From an uncultured Chitinophagaceae bacterium (GTDB lineage: Bacteria; Bacteroidota; Bacteroidia; Chitinophagales; Chitinophagaceae), in contig CAIQDX010000040.1 of assembly GCA_903870685.1 (NCBI GenBank), positions 17,811 to 81,810 of the forward strand: a stretch of 64,000 nt of DNA, read 5' to 3'. This document shows positions 44,281 to 53,824 of this stretch, one piece after another. The notes below the pieces were generated by a model. The model was not told where the DNA came from, searched no databases, and saw only the letters and a list, made by a program, of their open reading frames with translations. Made by a program: the position numbers and the translations under genes. The first letter of the stretch is position 1. Each line of letters begins with the position of its first letter.

Positions 44281-45231
44281 TTATTCTTCAATTTGGGTAA
44301 ATGCCACGGACTGCCTGTGATAATATTTCACATTTCTGTTATGAAGAAAAGCTGGCTTCCATTTAGGAGATTTTTTTATTACATCAACTGCTATTGAATT
44401 AAATGCTTCATAAAATGGAGTAGTTACATTAACATTTTCAATAGATCCATCTTCATTAACTGCAAATTCAATCACAACAACAGCTTTATCTGAATTTGAT
44501 ATTTTATACTGACTAGGGAAATAAAGTTTGTTTTCTAAATATTTTTGCCATGCTTTTAATCCCCCTGGAAATTCTGCAACTCTATCATGATTTGTTGTGT
44601 CCATTGAATTTCCATTTACATCGAAATATTTTTTATCTAATATTATTCCATTTTCATCATAAGTTTCTAAAGAAGAAAGTTTACCAGAACGATAAAAATA
44701 TTGCCATTTTCCAATCTCCTTATTCTCGCTGTTATATCTACCGGCCGAAGAAATATATCCATCATCAAACCAACTTAACTCAGTTCTTATTCCATTGGTT
44801 ACATTGTTAGAATCAGAAAGAAAACCATTCGGATGCCAACTTAATGAAATTCCAACTTGTTTTCCAGATTCATAATAAGTAGAGTCTCTCATCAATCTGT
44901 TGTTATGATAACTCAACCAGAGGCCTTGTTTTTTACCATTCACATATCTGCCTGTATATTTTATAATTTTATTAGGATGGAAAAAATAAAAAACCCCATT
45001 TGCAACTTTGCAACTACTGTCAGTATAAGTACCGTCCATTTGAATGGTATTTTGTTCATGCAAAAAATAATCTGAACGATGCCAACCCGAATCGGTTTTT
45101 TTAATTTCAGCATAAAATCGTGCATTAGCTGGTAACGTCTCAATCCAATTATAATCATAAAACTTTTGTATTGTTTGGGACTGAATTGTAGTAACGAAAA
45201 GGGTAAAAAATAACCCGAAGATTAAACGCAT
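44281..45231 (-). CDS. MORN/YwqK-repeat protein with C-terminal TonB-like domain
   Basis: A 316-residue exported protein (signal LIFGLFFTLFVTTIQSQ). Residues 60-200 are MORN-variant repeats (GKKQGLWLSYHNNRLMRDST, GISLSWHPNGFLSDS). From about 215, EFPGGLKAWQKYLENKLYFP and VVIEFAVNEDGSIENVNV match the TonB C-terminal domain fused to such repeats in Bacteroidota. It lacks the N-terminal membrane anchor and Pro-rich linker of a classical TonB, so energy transduction in the usual sense is doubtful. Confidence 0.78.
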   Translation of the reverse strand: MRLIFGLFFTLFVTTIQSQTIQKFYDYNWIETLPANARFYAEIKKTDSGWHRSDYFLHEQNTIQMDGTYTDSSCKVANGVFYFFHPNKIIKYTGRYVNGKKQGLWLSYHNNRLMRDSTYYESGKQVGISLSWHPNGFLSDSNNVTNGIRTELSWFDDGYISSAGRYNSENKEIGKWQYFYRSGKLSSLETYDENGIILDKKYFDVNGNSMDTTNHDRVAEFPGGLKAWQKYLENKLYFPSQYKISNSDKAVVVIEFAVNEDGSIENVNVTTPFYEAFNSIAVDVIKKSPKWKPAFLHNRNVKYYHRQSVAFTQIEE

Positions 45232-45319
45232 AATAAACTTAATTTAATATTTAACTAAGTTAATATGATTTTAAAAGATACTGAATTGTTTTAACAACAA
45301 AAGTTCCACATTGTTACTG

Positions 45320-45349
45320 TTGATTGCTAACAAATAAAATATATCTTTA
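45320..45349 (+). promoter_or_regulatory. Promoter of the permease-methyltransferase operon
   Basis: TTG at 45320-45322, 19-base spacer, TATCTTTA at 45342-45349 (one base from TAnnTTTG), 20 bases before the permease start. Confidence 0.55.
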
Positions 45350-45369
45350 AAAACAATAAAAATCTTTCA

Positions 45370-46782
45370 ATGACAGGATTCAAACGCACACTTTCTTTAA
45401 GCACAACTATTGCAATTGTTGTTGGTGGTGTAATTGGGTCGGGTATTTTTATGAAGCCTGCATTGATGGCATCGCAATTAGGTTCGCCATTATTATTATT
45501 AAGTGTTTGGGTTGTTGCCGGTTGCATTACTTTATTTGGTGCATTAAGCAATGCAGAAGTCGCAGCGATGTTTCCAGAAACCGGCGGGCAATATGTTTTC
45601 TTTAAAAAAATGTACGGAGAAGCATTTGCATTTTTATACGGATGGGCATCATTTGCAGTTTTTAATACTGGTGGCAACGCATCCATCGCATATGTATGTT
45701 CGCAATACACCAATTATTTTATTGAACTGCCAAGATTTTCCATTACCACAGAACATGCATGGTTACTGCATATTCCGGGTGTTGGTAATATTTTTCCTTT
45801 AGAAAATTTTGGAGTAAAACTGTTAACCATTTTTATTATTTTAATACTGAGTGGTGTAAATTATTATAGTGTAAATTATGGTGGAACATTGCAACGCATT
45901 CTTACTTTATTAAAAGCAGTTGCCATTGTTTTATTGATCTGCGGTATTTTATTTTCTGGAAAAGGTTCATCACATAATATCATTACATCAATGCCAAACA
46001 TGCCGCATGGTATGGCTTTGATAAGTGCGTACATGGCAGCAATTGCAGGAGCGTTCTGGGCATATGATGGTTGGAACAATATTACTTTCGTTGCAGGGGA
46101 AGTAAAAAATCCGCAAAAAAATATTCCAACGAGTTTATTTTTTGGATTATTTTTTTGCATCATTATTTATGCATTAATCAATCTGGCATATGTTTATGTT
46201 TTGCCGATTGCACATTTAGCAACTTCATCTTTTGTTGCATCCGATGCTGCAACAGTAACATGGGGAATCATTGGTGGAAGTATCATTGCATTGATGGTCA
46301 TCATCTCAACATTAGGAACAACCAATGCAAATGTATTGGCAACAGCACGAGTAACTTATTCGATGGGCGAAGACAATAAATGGTTTGCATGGGCAGGAAA
46401 AAAACAAAATAAATATGATACGCCGGGCAATGCATTATTGCTGAATGCCGCATGGGCAGTGCTTTTGATATTAAGCGGTTCGTTTGATATGCTGACTGAT
46501 ATGTTGATCTTTGTTAGTTGGTTCTTTTATGGCATGAGTGCATTAGGTGTTTTTATTCTGCGAAAAAAAATGAAAGATGTTGAACGTGTTTATAAAGTCT
46601 GGGGTTATCCTATTGTGCCATTATTATTTGTAAGTTTTGTTTTATTTTTTTTATGCTCAACTTTATATACCGATATCAATAATTATAAAAATGGCGTAAC
46701 GCCAATTGTAAATTCTTTATTGGGAATTTGTATTACAAGCATTGGTATTCCGATTTATTTATTTTCAAAGAAGAAGAAATAA
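45370..46782 (+). CDS. APC-family amino acid permease
   Basis: A 470-residue transporter with 12 predicted membrane segments. It starts LSLSTTIAIVVGGVIGSGIFMKP, the substrate-binding unwound TM1 motif (GxGIF) of amino acid/polyamine permeases, and has FWAYDGWNNITFVAGEVKNP in TM6. It is followed after 4 bases by a homocysteine S-methyltransferase gene; in E. coli such a pair (mmuP-mmuM) imports and uses S-methylmethionine, so that substrate is a fair inference. Confidence 0.88.
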   Translation: MTGFKRTLSLSTTIAIVVGGVIGSGIFMKPALMASQLGSPLLLLSVWVVAGCITLFGALSNAEVAAMFPETGGQYVFFKKMYGEAFAFLYGWASFAVFNTGGNASIAYVCSQYTNYFIELPRFSITTEHAWLLHIPGVGNIFPLENFGVKLLTIFIILILSGVNYYSVNYGGTLQRILTLLKAVAIVLLICGILFSGKGSSHNIITSMPNMPHGMALISAYMAAIAGAFWAYDGWNNITFVAGEVKNPQKNIPTSLFFGLFFCIIIYALINLAYVYVLPIAHLATSSFVASDAATVTWGIIGGSIIALMVIISTLGTTNANVLATARVTYSMGEDNKWFAWAGKKQNKYDTPGNALLLNAAWAVLLILSGSFDMLTDMLIFVSWFFYGMSALGVFILRKKMKDVERVYKVWGYPIVPLLFVSFVLFFLCSTLYTDINNYKNGVTPIVNSLLGICITSIGIPIYLFSKKKK

Positions 46783-46786
46783 TCCA

Positions 46787-47710
46787 ATGAAGAATTTATT
46801 TCAATCAATCATAGACGATAAAGGAATTGTTATTCTCGATGGTGCAATGGCCACGGAATTAGAATCACGTGGTGCTGATCTCAATCATGCATTATGGTCA
46901 GCCAAATTATTAAAAGAAGATCCGCAATTAATTCAACAAGTTCATTATGATTATTTATTGGCGGGTGCCGATGTAATTACAACAGCAAGTTATCAGGCAA
47001 GCTTTGATGGATTTGCAAAATATGGTTATACAAAACAGCAAGCCATCGAATTCATGCAATTAAGTGTGGCATTGGCTTTCAAGGCACGAGAAGAATCTAT
47101 GAAAATATTACCACGAAAAATAAAACCATTGGTTGCCATATCTGTTGGTCCTTATGGCGCATCATTGGCTGATGGTTCAGAGTATCGCGGTAATTATGGA
47201 ATTAGTGTTGAAGAATTAAAATCATTTCATCGCGAACGATTAAAAATATTAATTGAAACAGGAGCAGATATTATTGCTTGCGAAACTATACCATGCATTG
47301 ATGAGGCGAATGCATTAAAAGAATTATTAGAAGAATCTCAAAATGTGCAGGCATGGATAAGTTTCAGTTGCAAAGATGAAATGCATATTTGCAGTGGAGA
47401 AAAATTTGCTGATGCCATTCAATCCATCAGTCAATCAAAACAAATTATTGCTGTTGGTGTTAATTGTACAGCACCGCAATACATCGAATCATTAATAAAA
47501 ATCGCAGTAGCAACAACTGATAAATTAATTTTAGTGTATCCAAATAAAGGCGAAGCGTGGGATGCTAAAAATAAATGTTGGTTGCCAACAGCAGATCATC
47601 ATTCGCATTTTATTGATGATGCAAAAAAATGGTATGCTGCCGGATCAAAAATAATTGGCGGTTGTTGCAGAACAACACCTGATGATATTAAACAGTTACA
47701 AGACTTATAA
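46787..47710 (+). CDS. mmuM: Homocysteine S-methyltransferase
   Basis: Zinc enzyme transferring a methyl group from S-methylmethionine (or S-adenosylmethionine) to homocysteine. The 307-residue protein begins at ATG 46787; the frame extends into the permease gene, but IDDKGIVILDGAMATELESRG places the natural start here. Zinc cysteines are in AVGVNCTAP and the C-terminal GGCCRTTPDDI. Co-transcribed with the upstream permease (4-base gap), ended by a strong terminator at 47714. Confidence 0.9.
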   Translation: MKNLFQSIIDDKGIVILDGAMATELESRGADLNHALWSAKLLKEDPQLIQQVHYDYLLAGADVITTASYQASFDGFAKYGYTKQQAIEFMQLSVALAFKAREESMKILPRKIKPLVAISVGPYGASLADGSEYRGNYGISVEELKSFHRERLKILIETGADIIACETIPCIDEANALKELLEESQNVQAWISFSCKDEMHICSGEKFADAIQSISQSKQIIAVGVNCTAPQYIESLIKIAVATTDKLILVYPNKGEAWDAKNKCWLPTADHHSHFIDDAKKWYAAGSKIIGGCCRTTPDDIKQLQDL

Positions 47711-47713
47711 AAT

Positions 47714-47745
47714 AAAAATGCTGAAACAATTGTTTCAGCATTTTT
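47714..47745. terminator. Bidirectional terminator
   Basis: A 32-base perfect palindrome at 47714-47745 (arms AAAAATGCTGAAACAA), 4 bases after the mmuM stop and 18 bases after the convergent osmC-family stop. Confidence 0.88.
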
Positions 47746-47763
47746 AATAAAAAAATTAATTCA

Positions 47764-48174
47764 TTACAACAACGTTGCAGTTGAAGTAATTTTTGTGTTT
47801 AATGATTTTGAAATCGGACAATTAGTTTCAGCATCTTTAACTGCTGCATCAAATTGTTCTTTGCTGATGCCGGGTACTTTTCCTTCAACAATTAAATGAG
47901 ATAAAGTAATTACTCCATCACCCAAAGTGATTTCGCATTTTGTTTTCAATGTTTCAGGAGTAAAACCTAAAGCACCTAATACAAAACTTAATTTCATTGT
48001 AAAACATCCTGCGTGTGCCGCTGCTACTAATTCTTCGGGATTAGTTCCAACGCCTTGCTCAAAACGAGACAAGTAAGAATATTGTGTTGCATCTAATGTT
48101 GTGCTTTGTGTGGTAAGATGACCGGTACCTTCTTTTCCAGAGCCGTTCCATACGGCGGTTGCATTGCGTATCAT
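47764..48174 (-). CDS. OsmC-family peroxiredoxin
   Basis: Thiol peroxidase reducing organic hydroperoxides, 136 residues. The catalytic pair is C57 (AHAGCFTMKLSFVL) and C119 (ETNCPISKSLN). The N-terminal GSGKEGTGHLTTQST is the OsmC rather than the Ohr type. The gene is monocistronic. Confidence 0.92.
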   Translation of the reverse strand: MIRNATAVWNGSGKEGTGHLTTQSTTLDATQYSYLSRFEQGVGTNPEELVAAAHAGCFTMKLSFVLGALGFTPETLKTKCEITLGDGVITLSHLIVEGKVPGISKEQFDAAVKDAETNCPISKSLNTKITSTATLL

Positions 48175-48275
48175 AAAATTTATTTTAAAGTGTATAAATA
48201 ATTATATGCAAGGTACTGCATCAAAATAAATAGACCATATTTTATGATGAAAGCTTGTATTATCTTCACAACTTT

Positions 48276-48911
48276 ATGATTATACAAGAAATCTATCAGC
48301 AATTTATTGAGGGAATGAAGGAAACTTCATGGTTAGAATACATTGGCGTGTTTTGCGGCATTGGCAGCGTTTGGTTTAGTAAGAAAGAAAATATTTTGGT
48401 TTATCCTGTTGGATTGGTGAACACCGTTTTATATATCTACATCAGCATCAAAGGAAAATTATTCGGTGAGGCAAGTGTAAATTTTTATTACACCGTGATG
48501 AGCATTTATGGTTGGATCTTATGGTCGAAAAAAGATACAATAAAACACGAAGTTGTTCTCCATATTACTTATAGCAGCAAAAAAGAATGGATACAACAAT
48601 TATTGTTTTTTGGTGTTTTTTATGTTGCTATCTATTTTTCGCTTACATGGTTGAAAAATACATTTGCTCCGGGTGCCATTCCTTGGGCAGATGCATTTGC
48701 AAGTGCAACAGCATATACCGGAATGTGGTTGATGGCAAAGAAAAAAATTGAAAGCTGGATCTGGTGGATCGCAACAAATTGTGCATCCATTCCTTTGTAT
48801 TTTATTAAAGGATATGTTTTTACAAGCGTTCAGTTTTTAGTGTTGTTGATCTTGGCAGTTGCGGGATTATATGAATGGATCGAGAAAAGAAAACAATTAA
48901 TCAAAGCATAA
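48276..48911 (+). CDS. pnuC: Nicotinamide riboside transporter PnuC
   Basis: Facilitated uptake of nicotinamide riboside, trapped by phosphorylation inside the cell. A 211-residue, seven-helix inner-membrane protein with the family motif WLEYIGVFCGIGSVWFSKKE at the start and the substrate-site region ESWIWWIATNCASIPLYF late. A TTG at 48255 in frame gives a longer reading, but ATG 48276 fits the family. The nadR-like kinase two genes downstream completes the pathway. Confidence 0.92.
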   Translation: MIIQEIYQQFIEGMKETSWLEYIGVFCGIGSVWFSKKENILVYPVGLVNTVLYIYISIKGKLFGEASVNFYYTVMSIYGWILWSKKDTIKHEVVLHITYSSKKEWIQQLLFFGVFYVAIYFSLTWLKNTFAPGAIPWADAFASATAYTGMWLMAKKKIESWIWWIATNCASIPLYFIKGYVFTSVQFLVLLILAVAGLYEWIEKRKQLIKA

Positions 48912-48913
48912 TC

Positions 48914-49468
48914 ATGGCATCATACTGCGAAGCAATTGATACGATGAAAGATGAGGATCGAAAAGTTCATAAAATTTATCATGATACTCAATATGGTTTC
49001 CCGATTGAAGAAGATGATGAATTATTTTGCAGATTAATTCTAGAAATCAATCAAGCAGGATTAAGTTGGACAACCATTTTAAAGAAACAAGATTTTTTTC
49101 GGAAAGCTTATCACAATTTTAATATCAAAAAAGTTGCATCCTATCAACAAAAAGATTTTGAAAGATTAATGAATGATGCAGGCATTATCCGCAATCGTTT
49201 AAAAGTAAATGCAGCAATAGAAAATGCAAAAACGATTTTGCAATTACAAAAACAGTTTGGTTCGTTTAAAAAATGGCTCGATCATCATCATCCAAAAACA
49301 AAAGAAGAGTGGACAAAATTATTCAAAACAACTTTTCGTTTTACCGGCGGAGAAATTGTAAATGAATTTTTAATGAGTACCGGATATTTGCCCGGAGCAC
49401 ATACCGAAGATTGTTCGGTTTATAAAAAATTGATCAAAGCAAAACCTGCATGGAAAAACAAACCATAA
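48914..49468 (+). CDS. tag: DNA-3-methyladenine glycosylase I
   Basis: Base-excision repair enzyme removing 3-methyladenine, 184 residues from ATG 48914. Hallmarks: YHDTQYGFPIEEDDELFCRL, LEINQAGLSWTTIL and the C-terminal TEDCSVYK region. The helix-hairpin-helix-like fold also has a zinc site; the N-terminal ASYCEA cysteine and the late ED-C are candidates. It is sandwiched between pnuC (2-base gap) and the nadR-like gene (19-base overlap), an odd place for a repair enzyme. Confidence 0.9.
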   Translation: MASYCEAIDTMKDEDRKVHKIYHDTQYGFPIEEDDELFCRLILEINQAGLSWTTILKKQDFFRKAYHNFNIKKVASYQQKDFERLMNDAGIIRNRLKVNAAIENAKTILQLQKQFGSFKKWLDHHHPKTKEEWTKLFKTTFRFTGGEIVNEFLMSTGYLPGAHTEDCSVYKKLIKAKPAWKNKP

Positions 49469-50049
49469 AAAAAATTGTTGTCATCGGACCTGAGTCAACC
49501 GGCAAAAGTACTTTGTGCGAACAACTGGCACAACACTACGAAACGCTGTGGTGTCCTGAATTTGCACGAGAGTATTTAATTACTAATGGCAAGGAATATG
49601 GCTTTGATGATTTACTGACTATTGCAAAAGGACAAGTTGCTTTGGAAGAAGAATATATTTCAATGGTAAATAATCAATGGTCGAAAGTGAGTGAAAAGAT
49701 GTTTGTAAATAAAAATTCACAAACATCAATTCATCATGCACCTTTATTGTTTGTTGATACAGATATGTATGTGATGAAAGTTTGGAATGAATATGTTTTT
49801 AATAAATGTCATCAATTTATTCTAGACGAAATTGTAAACAGAAAATATGATCTGTATTTATTGTGCGATGTTGATCTGCCTTGGGTAAAAGATGATCTAC
49901 GAGAATACCCTGATGAAGGACCGCGAAAAGAATTATATCGCATCTACAAAGATCTACTCATCAATCAAGAAACTCCTTGGATAGAAATTAATGGTGAATA
50001 TGATGAACGTTTACAAAAAGCAATTGATGCGGTAAATAAAATTTTGTAG
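49450..50049 (+). CDS. nadR: NadR-like nicotinamide ribonucleoside kinase
   Basis: A 199-residue AAA-type P-loop kinase with GPESTGKST at 13-21 and CPEFAREYL after it, matching the kinase domain of NadR. The N-terminal regulator and adenylyltransferase domains of full-length NadR are absent, so the expected reaction is nicotinamide riboside to NMN only. It pairs functionally with pnuC in the same operon. The coding frame overlaps the end of tag by 19 bases. Confidence 0.88.
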   Translation: MEKQTIKKIVVIGPESTGKSTLCEQLAQHYETLWCPEFAREYLITNGKEYGFDDLLTIAKGQVALEEEYISMVNNQWSKVSEKMFVNKNSQTSIHHAPLLFVDTDMYVMKVWNEYVFNKCHQFILDEIVNRKYDLYLLCDVDLPWVKDDLREYPDEGPRKELYRIYKDLLINQETPWIEINGEYDERLQKAIDAVNKIL

Positions 50050-50056
50050 AAAATAT

Positions 50057-51367
50057 TTATATAAAAAGATTAAACAATAAAACACCCATCAATCCAATAA
50101 TCGAAACAATACTTTCCATCACGGACCAGGATCGAATGGTATCTTTTACAGAGAGATTAAAATATTCTTTAAACATCCAGAATCCAATATCGTTCACGTG
50201 CGAAAACATTAAACTTCCTGCACCGATTGACAACACCATTAAACTTGGATTGATACCCGGTTGATTCATCATTGGTAAAATAATTCCTGCTGTTGTTAAT
50301 CCTGCAACAGTTGCCGATCCAACACAAACCCTTATAATTGCTGCAATTAACCATGCTAATATCAATGGCTGCAAATGCAAACTCTGTAAGGCATTCGCAA
50401 TTTCATTGCTCACACCGCTATCAGATAAAATTTGTTTGAACGAACCGGCGCCGCCAAAAATTAATAATATCATTGCAATATCTTTTACCGATTCTGCATA
50501 AGCACTCATCAATTCTTTTATCGATTTTCCTGTTCTGAAACCAATGGCACTTGTTGCTGTAATTAATGCGATCAACATTAATATAGAAGGCTCACTAACA
50601 AATGCACAAATAGCAATTACATTTTTATCATGAAATAATAATGGCAATACAGAAGCAATTGCAATAAGAAGAACAGGAAGCAATGCAACAAAAAAACTTG
50701 TAAATGCAGAAGGTAATTTATCTGCAGTAATTTCTTTTGATTGAAATGTTTGCAGAGATGATGAAGTAATATTTTTTAAAGTTGATGAATACAGCGGACC
50801 CGCAATAATAATGGCCGGTATTGCAATGCAAATTCCATACAATAATGTTGTTCCCATGTTTGCATGAAACATCATTACCAATGCTGATGGTGAAGGATGC
50901 GGTGGCAAAAAACCATGTGTTACCGATAAAGAAGCAAGCATCGGCAATCCAACATACACCGCAGGCAATTTATATTTATACACTACCGAAAAAATCAACG
51001 GTATCATTAATACAAATGCAACAGGGTAAAATAAAGGAATGCCCACAACAAATCCTGTAAAAGCCAATGCCCATTGGATATTTTTTATTCCTGCAATGTT
51101 CATTACCTCCGATGCGATCTTTTGTGCTACACCTGTTTCTGCAACTAATTTTCCCAGCATGGCACCCAATGAAACAATGATGGCTAAAGAACTTAGAGTA
51201 TCACCCATTCCCTTTTGAAGCGAGTCTGCAATTTTATTTACGGGCATTTTTAATAATAAACCTGTGATGATGGCAATAATTAAAAATGAAATAAAAGGAT
51301 TGACCTTTCCCCAGGAAATTAGTAACACCAAACCAATAATGCAACACAACACAATTATTAATGACAT
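50057..51367 (-). CDS. gntP: Gluconate:proton symporter (GntP family)
   Basis: A 436-residue permease with about 12 membrane segments. Family marks: FLPPHPSPSALVMMFHANMG (the conserved PPHPxP loop), IMLLIFGGAGSFKQILSDSG and VGSATVAGLTTAGIILPM. It is divergent from a 6-phosphogluconate dehydrogenase and gluconokinase pair, which supports gluconate as the substrate. It converges with the nadR-like gene at its 3' end, with seven bases between. Confidence 0.92.
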   Translation of the reverse strand: MSLIIVLCCIIGLVLLISWGKVNPFISFLIIAIITGLLLKMPVNKIADSLQKGMGDTLSSLAIIVSLGAMLGKLVAETGVAQKIASEVMNIAGIKNIQWALAFTGFVVGIPLFYPVAFVLMIPLIFSVVYKYKLPAVYVGLPMLASLSVTHGFLPPHPSPSALVMMFHANMGTTLLYGICIAIPAIIIAGPLYSSTLKNITSSSLQTFQSKEITADKLPSAFTSFFVALLPVLLIAIASVLPLLFHDKNVIAICAFVSEPSILMLIALITATSAIGFRTGKSIKELMSAYAESVKDIAMILLIFGGAGSFKQILSDSGVSNEIANALQSLHLQPLILAWLIAAIIRVCVGSATVAGLTTAGIILPMMNQPGINPSLMVLSIGAGSLMFSHVNDIGFWMFKEYFNLSVKDTIRSWSVMESIVSIIGLMGVLLFNLFI

Positions 51368-51526
51368 GCTTAATTATTTTGAAAATGAATTTTGATTGAT
51401 GGTAACTATAATTATAATATCTTAAATGTACTTTCTCTTTTTTAAAGAAAGCAATTTTCTAACTTGCTCTTTTACAAAACTTCTATGAACCGTTAAAATG
51501 AAGTAGTTTTAATTTCAATTTTTATT

Positions 51527-52432
51527 ATGAAGGCACAACAAATTGCGATGATAGGATTGGGCAAAATGGGTTTTAATCTTGCCCTTAATTTAAAACGAAA
51601 CGGAGTTGATGTTTTTGCATTTGATACCGATGAAAAATTGCGCAATGAAATTGCAAAACAAAATATTATTACCGCAAATTCATTCAAGGAAATATGTAAC
51701 AAATTTGCTGCACAAAAAATTATTTGGTTGATGGTTCCATCGGGAGAAACAGTTGATAAAGTAATTGAAGAACTCTTACCCAATCTGCATCCGAACGATA
51801 TTATTATTGATGGCGGTAATTCTTTTTTTAAAGATTCAATTCGCAGATATAATTATTTAAAAGAAAAGCAAATTAATTTCCTGGATTGCGGAACAAGCGG
51901 CGGAAAAGAAGGTGCATTGAACGGAGCCTGCACCATGATTGGCGGAGATGAAAATGTTTATGCGTCAATAAAAAATATTTTCGATAATATCTCTGTTGAA
52001 AATGGCTCGTTATATGTCGGGAAATCAGGCAGCGGACATTTTGTAAAAATGATCCATAACGGAATTGAATATGGCATGATGCAATCTATTGCAGAAGGTT
52101 TTGAAGTGTTGCAAAAATCTGATTACGATATTGATTTTGAAAAAGTAGCAACATTATTTAATAACGGTTCTGTTATTCGCGGTTGGCTGATGGAGCTTAC
52201 ACAAAATGCTTTTGCAAAAGATGCACAATTAGAAAGTATAAAAGGTGTCATGCATTCTTCGGGTGAAGGTAAGTGGACGCTTGAAACTGCATTGGGCATG
52301 GGTATTTCCACACCGGTGATTGCTTTATCAGTGATGATGCGTTATCGTTCTCAGATGGAAGATACTTTTTCGGGAAAGATCGTAGCAGCATTGCGCAACG
52401 AGTTTGGCGGACATGCTGTTGAGAAAAAATAA
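51527..52432 (+). CDS. gnd: 6-phosphogluconate dehydrogenase, decarboxylating (short GntZ/YqeC type)
   Basis: Oxidises 6-phosphogluconate to ribulose-5-phosphate and CO2. The 301-residue protein belongs to the short class, lacking the C-terminal tail of classical Gnd. Rossmann motif GLGKMGFNLALNLKRNG at the N-terminus, then LDCGTSGGKEGALNGACTMIGGD, and the catalytic K/N segment GSGHFVKMIHNGIEYGMMQ. The kinase gene follows after three bases. Confidence 0.92.
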   Translation: MKAQQIAMIGLGKMGFNLALNLKRNGVDVFAFDTDEKLRNEIAKQNIITANSFKEICNKFAAQKIIWLMVPSGETVDKVIEELLPNLHPNDIIIDGGNSFFKDSIRRYNYLKEKQINFLDCGTSGGKEGALNGACTMIGGDENVYASIKNIFDNISVENGSLYVGKSGSGHFVKMIHNGIEYGMMQSIAEGFEVLQKSDYDIDFEKVATLFNNGSVIRGWLMELTQNAFAKDAQLESIKGVMHSSGEGKWTLETALGMGISTPVIALSVMMRYRSQMEDTFSGKIVAALRNEFGGHAVEKK

Positions 52433-52435
52433 TTC

Positions 52436-53824
52436 ATGCAATATTATCTTGGCGTTGATATTGGTACCACTTCCGTAAAAGCTGTTGCGTTTGATGCAAC
52501 AGGAAAGGTTTTATTGAAATATGCTGAAGAAAATAAAACTATTCATCTCAAAGAAAATTATAGTGAGCAGAATCCCGAAAATATTTTTAGAGATACAGTG
52601 TTCTGTATCGAAGAAATTATTTCGCGGTTAAAATACAATCCTCAATTTATCAGTTTCAGCGCAGCGATGCATAGCCTGATTGCTGTTGATGAAAACGGAA
52701 ATGCATTGACCAATTGTATTTTATGGTCCGATAATCGTGCCTCCGAAATAGCGTCCACACTGCATTTAAAGGGATTGGCAAAAAATATTTATCAACGATC
52801 AGGAGTTCCTGTTCATGCCATGTCGCCACTATGTAAGATCATTTGGTTAAAGGAAAACGAAAAAGAAATCTTTAATCAAACTCATAAATTCATCGGTATA
52901 AAAGAATTTATTTTTTATAAACTGGGTAAAGAATTTATTGTTGATTCAAGCATTGCATCGGCGACAGGATTAATGAATATTCGCACACAACAATGGGATG
53001 AAGAATTATTATCGATTGCAGGAATCGATCAATCGAAATTATCAACCATTGTTTTTGTTCAGCATTCAATTATTTTAAATGAAATAAAATATATTATTGG
53101 CGCAAGCGATGGTGCATTGGCTAATCTGGCAATGGATGTTCTTGATGAAAATATTTTGGCCATAACCATCGGCACAAGTGCAGCTGCAAGAATTACGATT
53201 CAACAACCAAGTGTTGATGAACAAATGCGTTTATTCTGTTATCATCTTAAAGAGAATTTTTTTATTAAAGGTGGCGCTTCCAATAATGGTGCGATCGTTT
53301 TGCAATGGCTAAAAGAAAATTATTTGAAGACTAATGAAACAATCACTGCATTATTAAATGCTGCTGAAACTGTTTCGCCGGGTGCTGATGGATTAATTTT
53401 TCTTCCTTATGTCTATGGCGAAAGAGCGCCATTGTGGGATAGTAATGCCAAAGAAAAATTTATAGGATTAAAAAATAAACACGACAAATCATTTATTGTT
53501 CGTGCCGCAATGGAAGGTGTCTTGTATAATTTATTATTGATTAAGAATATACTGAATCAAAAAAATAAAATTTCTGAAATACATGCCGGTGGCGGATTTG
53601 CAGAGAATCCATTTTGGGTACAAATGCTTGCCGACATTTTTAATTTGCCTGTAAAAATTTTTGACAGCAATGAAAGTTCGGCACTGGGCGCAGTGATGTT
53701 AGAAATAGAAATTAAAACCGAACCGATAAAAATTTATCAGCCCAATAAAAATAATCATCAGATTTATTCAAAGCAGTTCGAAAAGTTTAAACAGTTGGTT
53801 GCAGAGAAATATTTTATTTTATAA
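52436..53824 (+). CDS. Gluconokinase (FGGY family)
   Basis: Phosphorylates gluconate at the expense of ATP. A 462-residue FGGY carbohydrate kinase with the phosphate-1 motif GVDIGTTSVKAVAFD, the LWSDNRAS segment and AITIGTSAAAR (adenosine side), closing with EIHAGGGFAENPFWVQMLADI. The sugar specificity rests on its operon with 6-phosphogluconate dehydrogenase and the divergent gntP. Its last 11 bases overlap the convergent mtgA gene. Confidence 0.88.
   Translation: MQYYLGVDIGTTSVKAVAFDATGKVLLKYAEENKTIHLKENYSEQNPENIFRDTVFCIEEIISRLKYNPQFISFSAAMHSLIAVDENGNALTNCILWSDNRASEIASTLHLKGLAKNIYQRSGVPVHAMSPLCKIIWLKENEKEIFNQTHKFIGIKEFIFYKLGKEFIVDSSIASATGLMNIRTQQWDEELLSIAGIDQSKLSTIVFVQHSIILNEIKYIIGASDGALANLAMDVLDENILAITIGTSAAARITIQQPSVDEQMRLFCYHLKENFFIKGGASNNGAIVLQWLKENYLKTNETITALLNAAETVSPGADGLIFLPYVYGERAPLWDSNAKEKFIGLKNKHDKSFIVRAAMEGVLYNLLLIKNILNQKNKISEIHAGGGFAENPFWVQMLADIFNLPVKIFDSNESSALGAVMLEIEIKTEPIKIYQPNKNNHQIYSKQFEKFKQLVAEKYFIL

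Noticed and set aside
44281..45231. YwqK-type repeats taken as half of a toxin-antitoxin pair
   Set aside because: The protein is exported and fused to a TonB-like domain; no toxin-like gene adjoins, and the label for this repeat type is historical.
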